Source of the DNA: Actinostola sp. cb2023
Taxonomy: Eukaryota > Cnidaria > Anthozoa > Actiniaria > Actinostolidae
DNA: 64,000 nt
Reading direction: 5' to 3'
Assembly (NCBI GenBank): GCA_033675265.1
Contig: JAUJYZ010000637.1
Span: forward strand, 152,501-216,500
The translations under genes were made by a program, and so were the position numbers. Position 1 is the stretch's first letter; each line of letters opens with the position of its first letter. The notes beneath the pieces are model-generated. The model ran no database searches and had not been told where the DNA came from. It worked only from the letters and a program-made list of their open reading frames with translations. Shown here one piece after another: positions 46,160 through 61,300 of the stretch.

Positions 46160-49100
46160 ATGTTTAAGAACAAGAAAACAGCTAATCTCGATGCTCGGGT
46201 TTCTCCTGAAACAGAGGAGAACGTTCAAAAGGTAGAGGGAAAACGTGGTAAATGGCTGAAGCGAGGGCTGTCAAGGTATGCAAGAATTCTCGAATTAATG
46301 TACATGTAGATGCCTGTACAGTGTGACACAAAGCAGACCTGCTGTCGAATGGTTCTTTGTGCCGCTCAAAATCGTTCGAATGCTTGGAATTTGAACCCTT
46401 TTCATATTATGACGTCTTTGGAGGAAGCCATTCAGATGCTTGTAGAGGAAGCCAATGTTCCTGTAGGAAGTTATGATTCGATACGAGAGGAAGCCTGTTC
46501 AGTGTTGTTATCGTCTAAACCCAGCCCATACCGATGATAACGAGCCATCGTCATGAATACTAAGCTAAAAGAGGTTTTAAAATTCCATTTGAAACGGAAT
46601 CTGCACTGTACTTAATAATCCGCGATCTGGTATCGATTTTAATATTCAATTTTTTTAAACTTGATCTGAGACACTTCTCGGTCAAACAACCAACTAAGCA
46701 TGACAATCCTTCACTCATGGCATTACATTATGATTATTATGATTATTATTATTACTTGTTACACTACATTACGTACATTGGCGGTATGATTTGTGATCGT
46801 TACAGGGGTTACAGTACAGACGCCGTAGCCACAAAAGAGGCAACCGAGGCAATTTTAAAAATATTGTTGTTGTTCCTGGCCTTTGTCTGAAAGTAAATCC
46901 AACGTGTCGGTTAGTGATTTTGTTCTCGTTTATTACGGTGACATTTCCCTATGTTGGCTCGGTAAAGATTGTGGTCTGGCTGCGGGCTTGCATCTTGATT
47001 ACATCCGTAGTAATTAGATGATCAAAAGTCTCCAAAAGTCTTAATTCAAGTACTAAAGCCGAATCTACACGAGCAAATTTTCCTTGACATGGTTTTCCTT
47101 GACAAGGAAAACTTGCTCGTGTAGACGACAAAAACATCGCCAATTTTTCCTTGTCAAGGAAAACTTGTCAAGGAAGACTTGTTCGTGTAGATGCGGCTTA
47201 ACCTTCTGCTTCGACAGTGACATGCGGTTTGTTTTGCTTTCTCATAAAAGCTTAAAATTATAATAGTTTCGCTTCTCACCACAACAATCAATACGACTAC
47301 GGTCGAACCCTTCGAAAACGGTCACATCTTAGGGTTTATAAGAGGGGGACATTGGGGGGTTCTGAACACCGCAACACCGCAAAAAAATTTTGAAAACACC
47401 GCATCACGAAAAAACCCCGAAAACTGACCAAAACGATAAAAAAAGGTTTGACACCGCAACTTCGCAAGTAATATATCGCTTCACCGAACACCGTAGGTTT
47501 AGAAACAAAAACACCGCATCCCGCAGGATTTTTTTACACCGCAAACCCCAATGCCCCCCTCTTATAACGCTGTAATTATTACTGCTTGTAAACAACCACC
47601 TCCCGTATGAGCGACCGCCTGGTATGACCACTTACGAAAGCTACGACATCATTCAAAAGAAATTTCTCGGTTTCAATCAGCTGATAAAAAAGTCTATGAA
47701 GTTGTGTAAATCAAAAGAAGTCTATAGCTACTGTACAAAGTACAAATTGAGACCGAGCGTTCGCCGTCTACGACATCAGAGACCGATAAAAAGCCTATGA
47801 ATGAGATAATTCCGATTTAGCGACATAGACACACTATATACACTCTTTATATAACCATTTAATAATAATAATTATTATAAATATAGTTTCTAAGTCGAAA
47901 CTCATCAAAATTATATTATTATTTGAGTTTTAGGAAATGCATGGAAACGAGGCTAGTCCTCATACAAATTTTAATATTATATTAATATTATATTATTCGA
48001 TTAGTACCATATTTTATATTGTTATATTTTATACAGTATTATATATTATTATTATTATCATTGTAACTGAAAAGCCCAGATTGGGAGGTATAACTGAAGT
48101 CTACGAAGATACGTGTGTGCGCAAGGCATCATGGGTATTTAATTATTGCAATGTAATGAAGGTGTATTCCATTTATTGAACAAACATTGTCTGTGATACT
48201 TGCGCAAACTGGTTGACCAGGAGTTGTTGTTGTCTGTTCTATAATAACGTACAGGTTTAAACGAGTATCAATCGTCATGTGCGGTAGACCAAACATACAG
48301 TCATTCCCAAAAAGGTTGTCCAGATGAAAAGACTACAATACTACAATAAAGTCACGTGATTCATTATGTATTCAATTTCTGTGCTCGGAACTGCGAGTTG
48401 ATACCAGCGGCATTACATTCAGTTCTCACAATGCCGTGTACTTTTGCATCTCAAATTGAAATTCCACGCAAAGAAATTGAATACATGATGAATCACGTGA
48501 CTTTATCTTTTCATCTGGACAACCTTTTTGAGATTGACTGTATATTGCGTAAGCCTGTATTGCTTCAGACATACTGCACTAGAAAATATACATATGTACA
48601 ATTACATTTCTGCTCCAATGCCCACGAACAATATTTAGCACCAGGTTGAGACTGGGATAGACATTTCCATACATTAATTTACTGTATAATTCGATCTGAA
48701 GCGAACTGTCTTTTTGTTCATCTTAATTATATTCACGGCCTAGCTGCTTCAGTTCAGTCTGGCCTGGTAGCTCAGCTGGTAGAGCATCGTTGATCAGTTC
48801 CGTGGTTTCGAGAGTCGTAGGTTCGAATCCCATCAGGGTCAGATATGTTTTCTCTTTCTCCTTTCTTTCTATAGTCTCCCTCGCAGGCGTGTTTAGTGTC
48901 GTCGCGGCTACGAGGGAGACACTTCTTTCTAGGGCTGACGCTCAGAAACACTTTATGGGTATCATTTAATTTTAATTTATAGTACTTTTAAGAACTTTCC
49001 CTCAATTTTTGTTTCCAGTCAACGCGTATTGAAGGGTGGCCTCGACGAAGGACTGAGTCCGATACCAGGAACCTACCGACATAAAATGTTTCAGATTGTC

Positions 49101-49341
49101 AAACTCGTCAAGGTACGTTACCCTGCGTGTTACCCCTCCCCTCCACTGTAAGATTAGAAGTAAGGGCTGTCTTCTCAATCAGTCAATCAATCAATCAACA
49201 TTCAATCAATGGTCTTTCTTACCCCTATACCCTCCTGTGGTATAAAAACGAGAAGGCTGAAGAACGTGAGAGAGAGAGAGCGCGCGCGCGTGAGAGCGTG
49301 ATAGAGGTCGTGAGAGAGAGCGTGTGACATAGAGAGAGAGC

Positions 49342-49374
<33 letters not shown>

Positions 49375-52300
49375 CGCGCGTGAGAGCGTGAGAGAGGTCG
49401 TGAGAGCGTGTGTGTGAGAGAGAGCGCGCGCGTGAGAGCGTGAGAGAGATCGTGACAGAGACCGTGAGAGAGAGCGTGAGAGGTCGTGAGAGAAGAGCGT
49501 GAGAGAGAGCGTGAGAGAGCGCGCGCGTGAGAGCGTGAGAGCGATCGGGACAGGGACCGTGAGAGAGAGAGCGCGAGAGAGAGCGTGAATGAATGAATGG
49601 ATGAACTTTATTTGACTCAGAATTTCATCAATTACAAAGTAATTGCTTTTCAGGAAAGCTGAGTTTAAAAGAGTAAAAGAGAACATGAGAGAGAGCGTGA
49701 GAGAGAGCGTGAGAGGGTGTCTTTCTTTCTTTACCCTAAATGTAGTGTTTTTATTTCTCGTTTTCTTGTCTCTTCACAGAATGGTCAGCTGTTCTTCTTA
49801 CAACAAAGCGATCTCTATAAGAGCACTGTTTACCGCTGCAACTTTTTCGGCGCACCGATGATCGTAGTGTTAGACTATAAGGGCGTCAAATCCGTGTTGT
49901 TTGATACAACTAAAGTAAGTCCTCAACACATATTTTCGTCTGTCCTTGCGTTATCACAAGTAGCGTGGATGTCGAGTAGATCCCAGTCTGCTCCTCGTGT
50001 ATCTCCTTTATTTTCTGACCATTACGGAATGGGCTTCCTATTATCACCATCACGGATCGTCATCATCATCATCATTACCACCATCAGCGTCATTATCATC
50101 ATCGTCATCATCACTACCATCATCAGCTTTAAATCTATACACGTTACATTTTCTATAATTTTATTTCATTCATATTTATATATATATACATAAATATTTC
50201 CTTTTTATATATCTATTTCTAAATGTAATTATGTCTTAATTAAGTGTCCCCGATTAGTGTACCACTTGTGGTATGCTAGAAGACTGACACGTTAATAAAG
50301 TTTATGTATGTATCGTCATTAATAAGAGATCGCTCATCATCACCACCATCGGAATCACCACCACCATTACCACCATCATCATCATCACCATCACCACCAC
50401 CATCACCACCACCATCATCACCACCACCACCATCATCATCATCAGCATCATCGTCATCATCACCACCACCATCGTCATTATCATCATCGTCATAAGAGAT
50501 CGCTCATCATCACCACCATCGGAATCACCACCACCACCATCACCACCATCATCATCATCACCATCATCACCATTACCACCACCATTACCACCATCACCAT
50601 CGTCATCATCATCATCATCACCACCATCAGAATCACCATCACCACCATCACCACCACCACTAGATGCATTCTAGGAAACTTTTTGAACTTGTTCATGAGC
50701 ATGTTCCTAAGTTGATTATTAATGAAATATAGCCTATTTCCAAAAACCTTTTCCATGATTTTTGTGTATTTATCCAAAAGAATTCACATCCATATTTTAG
50801 TGGGAAACCATTTATTTGTTTGTTTGTTATTCAAAATCAATGTTCAAAAGGGTAAACTTTTGCAGCAAAATTATTTAAAAAATACTTTTTCTGGATATTT
50901 TGCCAAAAATATTGGTGATCTATGAAGTGCTCCTTATGCTGGTTCACCATAAGAGTTCCACCTTTTTCTTATTTCGCGTTAAATTTACGAACCTTGCAAG
51001 TCTAGTGTTAGTCTTATAATCACTTAGGATCTTAGCTTTCAAAGTTACCTCAAATTTTTCAACTTGAAGAAAAAGTGCTTAAAACGTGGCGCAAAATTAT
51101 GAATTTCGGTAGACATGATTGTCTAATGTAAATAATGAAATGCACAAAAGAATTTTTATGAAATTCATAATTTTACGAAAACAACTGCAATGGGCAAACT
51201 TTTTGAACATGTTCAAAAACATTACCTGTCTTGCAATCTCATTGAAAATATTATAGAAAAGCGAGAAAAGCAAGATATTTTAGAGAACAGATAGAAATAA
51301 GTACTTTCTTCCAATTTACAAGAGTTTTTTGGTAAAAACATTCAATTTTATTTTTTTATTGGACTATTTCGAAAAAGTATTACAAACTTAAACAATATTT
51401 AAAATATATCTAAAATGTCTTATATTTTACCATAGAACATAAAACGAAACAGAATTTCATGGAAAACCATTTAAAGGTGAAAGGAAAGGAAAGTTTGGGG
51501 AAATAAATAAAATCTATTCATTTGGGTTATATATACGCTGAATAGTTGGTTCAGTATTTTGTGATTTGAACCTTGTGTTTATGAGTTATAGAGGTTTGAA
51601 ATCTCAATATGCAAATCAGATGACATCATCCCATGCAGGAATCATTTATTATACAAAAACGCCCTTGTGCTGATTATTGACATTATTTTATTTACACAAT
51701 ATTAATAAGTGATTTTATATCTTTTCTCCCATTAAAAAAAATAAGTTATTCTTGAAAAAGTCTAAATAAGTTATGGCAAATTCCTTAGTAGAAGTCATCA
51801 AATTTGCATATTGAGATTTCAAACCTCTATAACTCATAGACGCAAGGTTAAAATTACAAAATGGCTGAACCCTCCAACTATTCAGTTTACATGTATATTT
51901 AATTTTTTTTTTTTTAAACAATCTCACAGGGGTGATTAACATTTTACTAATTTTATCAAGACTTGGAATCAAGCAACACCTCTCTGCATCTTCTAAACTA
52001 GATTTTCAAATAAATATCAATAACCCAACAAATAACGACGCACTGACGGAATTTGAAAGTAAAGATCCCTCGAAAATAACTACCGTAAATTCTCTATCAA
52101 GGCCCCCGAGGGGCTTATTTATGTTAAGCACTTTTGGGGGCTTAATAGAGGGAGGAAGCTTTATAGAGGGAGGGGCTTATTAAATTTCGCGGAAAACCAG
52201 AAGGTTTAATTTTATAAATTATGGTTGCGGGTACCATAATTAATCAGTTGATTGTAGATAATATAGACTGTACATGGTAAGTGTATATGGTAATAACTTT

Positions 52301-55300
52301 TAGAGATATTGTACATGTACATTGTCCAGTCCACAGTCCATGGGACGTACTTGATAATTTTGCAGCAAAAGATTGGAAATGTGATGGTGATGGTAAATCA
52401 GGGACAGCAACTAAAAATGCTTATATCATATAAGCTTGTAAAAGTGAAATATCTCTGACTTCGGAACGCCGGGCAAAAACCGCTGGATCCTCGAGCATGC
52501 TATTCATATAGATCTGTTTTATTCTCATTTTAATCTAGTTTACTCACAATGTTAGGTTTACTTAAATGTGAATTTATGGACATTGATAATGAAAGCGAAA
52601 ACGAGAAGTGAATACATTTTGATCGATGTTATAAACTAGTATATTTCGGCGACACGCTCACTTGTGCTGGCAGTCGATGGCGACAGATAGTCGCCGAAAT
52701 ATACTAGTTTATAACATCGATCAAAATACTATTCACTTCTTGTTTTCGCTTTCTTTAGGTTTACTTCAAATAAAATATTCTAGTAGGTTTACTCTTTACT
52801 ATAAAACATTTTTAGATAAGTCTCAAACATGTTGCAACAATGCTTTGGTTGTGATATGGTTAAGTTTCCAAAAAAAATAAAAAAAATAAGAAAAGTGTTA
52901 ATATGACTATTAAAATGCACAGTACAGAGCAGCTATGTATAAATATAATAATTTTTGCAAATGCAAAGCACACCATCTATAATTTTCTGAAATAAGAGGG
53001 AAAAACCAAATGGCAAATATTTAGAACATGTTCACAAGTTTACCATGTTCAATAAAGTTACCTAAAATAGGTAAAGTTTTTGAACGTTTTCAAAATATAG
53101 GTACATAATTTGAACATGTTCAAAAAGTTATCCCACTGACTGTAGGTACATGTTTTGCACTTAGGTAAGAATGCATATGGCCACCACCACCATCATCATC
53201 ATCATCACCACCATTACCACCACCATCACCATCATCATCACCACCATCAGAATCACCATCACCACCATCACCATCACCACCATCACCACCACCACCATCA
53301 TCATCATCACCATTACCACCACCATCATCATCATCATCACCATTACCACCACCACCATCATCATCATCATCACCACCATCAGAATCACCATCACCACCAT
53401 CACCATCACCACCATCACCACCACCACCATCATCATCATCACCATTACCACCACCATCATCATCATCACCACCATTACCACCACCATCACCATATCATCA
53501 CCACCACCATCAGAATCACCATCACCACCATCACCATCACCACCATCACCACCACCACCACCATCATCATCATCACCATTACCACCACCATCATCATCAC
53601 CACCACCATTACCACCATCATCATCATCACCATCACCACCATCATCACCACCATTACCACCACCACCATCATCATTATCATCATCATCACCATCATCAGA
53701 ATCACCATCACCATTACCACCACCATCATCATCATCATCATCATCATCATTACCAATCCAGATATCATACTTTCATACATACTACTACTTTACTACTAAT
53801 ACGATCGGTAAATTCAGGTTGACAAGGAACAAGGATTTGGTAATTTTCGATTCAACAAGGACTTGTTGGCAGGCTACTGTCCATCGATGTTCTCGAATGG
53901 AGAAGATCATCAGACAAAGAAAAAGTTTTTGATGACGATATCAAGGAGTATGAAGATGCAGACTCTCATCCCTACAATCCTGGACATCATGCCAGAACAT
54001 CTCATTAAGTGGCAGTTTAGAGAAGGTAAGAGAATAAGCTATATTTGTACCAACAGGGGTTTGCGTGTAGTGGGTTACCTGTGGTCTGGGTGTCTTACCA
54101 CAGGTAACCCAATTGTCGTAGAATATTTTTCACGGACAAAACGCCGTATTAAAAACAGGCTACAAATAGGTTATGAAGACACTGGAAATTAAAAACACTG
54201 AAATTAAGACACTGAAAATTATGAAAGGTATAAAAAATGAGATTAGCATGGATGTTATATGGTCAAGTTAACATGGCACTCGCTGCAATTATATTGTCAG
54301 AAATAGTGCGCACAACGTTGTATACCTTGCGTTTTTTACCGTTACTACATTTTCTATACTTAGTGCATGATCTATTAACGTACCTATTCATCTACGCAGG
54401 CTACTATTCATCCTTTATCTAACCGTCACTTATCAATTAGCCATTACCTAAACGAGCAGGGGACTGGCAACGAGTTTATTAGAATTAATGCAATTACAAA
54501 ATTACAGCAGGCATTAGTTCTAGATGTTCTGGTACAAGGTGTTCTACGCTAGAAATCAAATAGAAATACTCCATTGATTATATCTACGAGTATCAATATT
54601 GTGGAGATTCAACTAAATTTGCCAAAATTAGTTGATATTAGCCACTATCAAATCGAGCAGGGGACTGGGAATGAGTTTATTAAAATTAATGCAATTACAA
54701 AATTAAGTTCATGACATGAAAGTGCATGTTGAAATTAGTATCTGTGCAAAGTGTGATGTGATTTGAGCGAATTCTGTCGGAATTATAAACTTTTGAAATT
54801 GTGTTGTCCAGCTAAAATTTTACAGTGAATGTATGGTTTGGACGGACAACGTCAAAAATTTACAGAGTTTGTATGGGAAAATAGACATCTTTGATGCCCT
54901 CTAGCATCGTCAATATTAAGCCGAAGTTCACCAAACTTTCCAGACTAGCTAAGTTTGATCTGCCCTCTCAGAAAATGATGTCCACTTTTGCTAGTTTCTT
55001 ATTGAATTAGTTTTACGGACTTGGTCCCAGTCTCCTGCTCGTTTTGGAAATGGCTAATTCCCCTGGCTAATTCCCGTCAACATGCATTTTCACGCAGTGT
55101 AAACTTATACTTATTTTCTTGGAAGTAAAAACCTTTGAACTCTATTAAACGACCACCCTCTGTTAAACGACCACCCTCTATTAAACGACCACCCTCTGTT
55201 AAACGACCACCCTATGTTAAACGGCCACAAACCATTCCTCGAGGAGGGAGGGGAGAGTGGGGTTAATACAATTAATTATTCTCATTGTTTCTCTTCAAGA

Positions 55301-58300
55301 CAAGGGAACTGCGTCACAGCAAGAATGGGAGGAAAGGATTCTTTTACTTTCCAGTGACATAATGAGTGAGACTCTACTTGGAATACGACTCGATGGAGAA
55401 GCGTTTTTGAACTGGCGATTTGAAGTTCTGAGGAAAACTCAGTAAGTTTGACAAAGAAACATGAAATTGTGAATTTAGGTTGAAATGAAATAATGAGAAA
55501 AAACTGGAAATAAAATGAGATGGAAGGAAATAGTGGATAACAGAAAGAAACAAGCAATGCAATGAGTAGATTAATGAATAGATGGATGAATGAATAAATA
55601 TGTGAATGAATGGATGGATGAAGGAGGGAGGGAAGGAAACAAACCAGAGCAAAGGAAATAACTACATAAACTCTCATTTTACAGTGAATGTATGGTTTGG
55701 ACGGACAACGTCAAAAATTTACAGAGTTTGTATGGGAAAATAGACATCTTTGATGCCCTCTAGCATCGTCAATATTAAGCCGAAGTTCACCAAACTTTCC
55801 AGACTAGCTAAGTTTGATCTGCCCTCTCAGAAAATGATGTCCACTTTTGCTAGTTTCTTATTGAATTAGTTTTACGGACTTGGTCCCAGTCTCCTGCTCG
55901 TTTTGGAAATGGATGGATGGATGGATGAAGGAGGGAGGGAAGGAAACAAACCAGAGCAAAGGAAATAACTACATAAACTCTCATTATTTAGACCCGTACC
56001 CGCGTCAATACATTTATTAAATGAGAAACATCTTATTCTTTAAGGAAAAACTGCAAAGGCGAGCCAAAAGGGAAACACAAGACAGCTTTAGACGCATTCG
56101 AGCATCTACAGTCCTCCATCGCTAATTCACCAAACATTGACCACATCTACAAAGCTGCGGCAGCCAGTGGTATGGGTCAGGAGGATGCTGTGTTGGAGAT
56201 ATTGTGGATGTTGAAGTAAGTGTGTATAGGACGTATAAATCACTGCCCAGCTTCCCCCGTCCTTGTTTGGTAGAGAGGAAGAGAGGTATTAGATTAGTTG
56301 TCAGTGCAGCCAGTTATCTCAAGACGGACACCTTGCTATTAAACTGTATACATTTATAAAATACATATTAATCAAGGTTCGAATCATCTCGGTCCAGTCC
56401 TCTTTCCTCACGTCCAAGATGGCAGCCAGTCACGCATGTTACGTGGACGATTTTCATCGGCTAATATCTCGAGAACGATATCGGTGACCCCCATTTTTTA
56501 TTTTGTGATTTTACAAAGAATCATAAAAGCTCCCCATATACCAAATTTAAAGAAAAAAACATGGATAGATTTTGATAAAAACACGAATTTAGATGAAAAC
56601 TTCAACCTACCTTCACGCGAAAGAGTCGTCGATGGCTACGTGGTGACTGTAAATATGTGCCAAAAACTACAGGTTGTTTCTATATATTCACAAATCTTTG
56701 TACATAATTTTATTCTATAAACTCTTAGATAGCCATTTGAAGAAAATTTTAGCAATCCGTTTAATTTTTCTACAAAAAAATACCTGTCATTCTGGACTTT
56801 CCGTGGATTTAACGCACGTATCTTTCCATCAGAAAAAGGGTATACTTTGAAGCAATCTGGCTCCATAGCGAAGTCGGTGACCCCCATTTTTTATTTGCTC
56901 ATTTAGCTTCTATAATGATCTTATTTCACCATACGAAGTTTCAGGAAAAAAACATGGATAGTTTTTTTTGCCCGCGAACGTCCTTAAAATCATAATTGTA
57001 TTTTATAAAACAGAGCACACGCGCGCGTTTTCTACGTCTTCATCAGTTGACAGTAATTCATGCAAATCGTAACTACAAAATTATATTTGCTTTCGTCACT
57101 GATCTCGATTACTCACGAACACTTATGATGTCACGTGTTTTTTTATTTAGTTTCAACGCGAGCCCTGGAACAGGTGCGGCCATGCGGTCAGCGGCAGCTC
57201 GCATTTCGATCATAAGCGAAGAATACAAAAACGACCTTCGTGAAGAAATCAAGAAGCACCTTGGAACCATAGGACTGAACTTGAAGACACTGAAGAAGAT
57301 GAAAAAGTTGGACGCTTTCACCTGTGAGGTAAATGCCATTGTAAGGTGTATAATTTGGTCAATGCGCATGACCAATTTTCCCATGAACGCTGCTGGATCG
57401 CTTGACTGCAGACGTGTTTTTGTTATTTTTGTTAAAGTCTTGAAAAATGAAAACTTATTGACAAACATGAACATATTTTCTTTGCATATTAGGATTTATG
57501 AATATGATCGGTTATCATTGAGCGAGTGTATTATGTGCGTCTGTTGTACAACAGTACAGCGGTTTCTTAATTCAGTGTTATTTTTAAAAAGCTAACGATT
57601 CTAATAGTTAACAATCGGTCTGTGGCAAATGTTGGTGGAACTGGGTTCGAGTGTTGTGATTGGCTGAATTAGTTACAAGTTTTTCGAGGTGTTTGCCCTC
57701 GATGAAAGACTAGTGGGAATATCACTTGAATGGATTCAACATTCTTTCTCCAGCACATTGGATAGGCTATACAGCACATTGGATAGGCTATACAGCACAT
57801 TGGATAGGCTATACAGCACATTGGATAGGCTATACAGCACATTGGATAGGCTATACAGCACATTGGATAGGCTATACAGCACATTGGATAGGCTATACAG
57901 CACATTGGATAGGCTATACAGCACATTGGATAGGCTATACAGCACATTGGATAGGCTATACAGCACATTGGATAGGCTATACAGCACATTGGATAGGCTA
58001 TACAGCACATTGGATAGGCTATACAGCACATTGGATAGGCTATACAGCACATTGGATAGGCTATACAGCACATTGGATAGGCTATACAGCACATTGGATA
58101 GGCTATACAGCACATTGGATAGGCTATACAGCACATTGGATAGGCTATACAGCACATTGGATAGGCTATACAGCACATTGGATAGGCTATACAGCACATT
58201 GGATAGGCTATACAGCACATTGGATAGGCTATACAGCACATTGGATAGGCTATACAGCACATTGGATAGGCTATACAGCACATTGGATAGGCTATACAGC

Positions 58301-61300
58301 ACATTGGATAGGCTATACAGCACATTGGATAGGCTATACAGCACATTGGATAGGCTATACAGCACATTGGATAGGCATTGGATACAGCACATTGGATAGG
58401 CTATACAGCACATTGGATAGGCTATACAGCACATTGGATAGGCTATACAGCACATTGGATAGGCGATACAGCACATTGGATAGGCTATACAGCACATTGG
58501 ATAGGCTATATACAGCACATTGGATAGGCTATACAGCACATTGGATAGGCTATACAGCACATTGGATAGGCTATACAGCACATTGGATAGGCTATACAGC
58601 ACATTGGATAGGCTATACAGCACATTGGATAGGCTATACAGCACATTGGATAGGCTATACAGCACATTGGATAGGCTATACAGCACATTGGATAGGCTAT
58701 ACAGCACATTGGATAGGCTATACAGCACATTGGATAGGCTATACAGCACATTGGATAGGCTATACAGCACATTGGATAGGCTATACAGCACATTGGATAG
58801 GCTATACAGCACATTGGATAGGCTATACAGCACAGTTTTTTAAATAGGAGATACAGTCACATTGGATAGGCTATCTCAGTTACATTCGTATAGTCTTACA
58901 GCACATTGTCACAAATAGGCTATACAGTAACACCGGTATTGTTCTAGGTTATAGGATGCATCCTCCCGTCGATCTGCATTTTGGATAGGCTATACAGTAC
59001 ACATTGGATAGGCTCGACAACAGCACATTCGGATACGACAAAATACATACCACATTGGATAGGCAATACAAAAGACATGGATAGGCGATATACGACATTC
59101 GATATACGATATTCGACATACGACATTGGACAGGCAGGTGTACAGACATCCTTGGATGTTGGCTTTTAATTTACAGAAACATTTTGATCGGTCTAAATCT
59201 GGCACATTGAATAGGCTATACAAAAGTTGCTTGGAAATTGTCACATTGCACAGCGAGATCCCAGCGAGTTTATCGTACCAGGATGTAAAGGCGTCGATGA
59301 GTTTTTTGAAATTGGAGATAATCCTGTCCAGTGTAATTTAAGAACTGCATCAGTCTCATGTGGTTATAATACTCAGCCCATTTACCAAACCACTCCCTCC
59401 CTCCCCTCCATCCTCAACAAGTAAAAGAAAGAAAAAGAAAACATGAGAGAAAGAATTGACATGATCAGGTTTTACGGATGCACTCCTCTCCGTCGATCTG
59501 ACAGTTTTGGAATCGCCAAGTAAGTACATTTTTAATATTTATTCGACAAAAGACATACGATATTCGACATACGATCAATCCATACCATATTCGACATACG
59601 ACACAATACAAAAGACATACGATATTCGACATACGATATTCGATATCGATAGTTAGTCGACATACGATATTCGACATTCCAGGTGTACGACATCCTTAAC
59701 AATGTTGGCCTTTTCTTTTTCAGAGAAAAATTTTGCTCTCGAGTCTAAATCTGTAACTCAGAATACGCAAGGGCGAAAAGTAAACTGGAAATTGTCACAT
59801 TGCACAGCGAGATCCCAGCGAGTTTATCGTACCAGGATGTAAATGTGCTGGCGCGTCGATGAGTTTGATCCTGCACACGCTTCCTCCTGGACAGTGTAAG
59901 TAAAAGAACTGGCATCAGTCAGATGTGGTGCAGTTCAGTGCAGCCCATTAACCAAACCACTCCCTCCCTCCCCTCCATCCTCAACAACAAGAAAGAAAGA
60001 AAGAAAACATGAGAGAAAGAAAAGACATGATCATCATATCATCACTCCTCTCCCCAAATGTGACAGTGTTTAGGAACACGATGTTTTATTTTTGCTGGAC
60101 GGTGTATTTCTCTATAATGATATTTTGGTGATATTGATCAATAACCATCAATGTGCTCAATCACGTTTTTAACGTGTCATTGTATTTAGCAGTAGTACTG
60201 ATAATTGGGGACACGACTCTCATGCTCAAGATATTGATTTGTAAATTACCTTGATTGGTCGATAGTTAGTGAATTACGTACGATGGTTCTCGTTCCCACA
60301 CCACCCCTCCGGGCTCATAGTAACCATGGTGTTTCTTTAGCCAGAGCGAAACTATCGTGGTAAGTAATTGTTGCTGCATTGTGTGTTTTACAGACTCTGA
60401 AACCATAAACTCATGGCGCGGTAAGTAATGTTGCGCGATGAATGAAAGCACTTCGGTTGGTAACCATAAATGTGCTGGCGCGGTAAGTAATTGTTGCTGC
60501 ATTGATCGTGGTGGTAGTTATGATGGTAACCATAAATGTGCTGGCGCGGTAAGTAATTGTTGCTGCATTGATCGTGGTGGTAGTTATGATGGTAACCATA
60601 AATGTGCTGGCGCGGTAAGTAATTGTTGCTGCATTGATCGTGGTGGTAGTTATGATGGTAACCATAAATGTGCTGGCGCGGTAAGTAATTGTTGCTGCAT
60701 TGATCGTGGTGGTAGTTATGATGGTAACCATAAATGTGCTGGCGCGGTAAGTAATTGTTGCTGCATTGATCGTGGTGGTAGTTATGATGGTAACCATAAA
60801 TGTGCTGGCGCGGTAAGTAATTGTTGCTGCATTGATCGTGGTGGTAGTTATGATGGTAACCATAAATGTGCTGGCGCGGTAAGTAATTGTTGCTGCATTG
60901 ATCGTGGTGGTAGTTATGATGGTAACCATAAATGTGCTGGCGCGGTAAGTAATTGTTGCTGCATTGATCGTAGTGGTAGTTATGATGGTAACCATAAATG
61001 TGCTGGCGCGGTAAGTAATTGTTGCTGCATTGATCGCGGTGGTAGTTATGATGGTAACCATAAATGTGCTGGCGCGGTAAGTAATTGTTGCTGCATTTGA
61101 TCGCGGTAGTTATGATGGTAACCATAAATGTGCTGGCGCGGTAAGTAATTGTTGCTGCATTGATCGTAGTGGTAGTTATGATGGTAACCATAAATGTGCT
61201 GGCGCGGTAAGTAATTGTTGCTGCATTGATCGTGGTGGTAGTTATGATGGTAACCATAAATGTGCTGGCGCGGTAAGTAATTGTTGCTGCATTGATCGTG

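Noticed and set aside
46310..46537. 75-codon ORF MPVQCDTKQTCCRMVL... in P450 intron 1
   Set aside because: No splice partner that keeps the P450 frame and no recognised domain; probably chance.
48761..48841. Functional tRNA gene
   Set aside because: A and B boxes are present, but the region between D and T arms is too long and stems are imperfect; SINE head is the better reading.
49225..49686. Ser/Leu/Arg-rich minus-strand ORF
   Set aside because: Translation of the GA-rich satellite.
50977..53140. Palindromes gaacatgttc as steroid-receptor-type binding sites
   Set aside because: Several copies occur, but in AT-rich intron with repeated ttgaacatgttcaaa phrases; they lack the three-base spacer of receptor elements and look like simple repeats.
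53155..53932. Histidine-rich and Ile/Thr-rich ORFs
   Set aside because: Translation of the (CAC/CAT)n array; only the last part overlaps the real P450 exon 4, in another context.
57669..58847. Seven-residue repeat proteins on both strands (up to 373 codons)
   Set aside because: A 21-bp satellite has a length divisible by three, so it is open in most frames on both strands.
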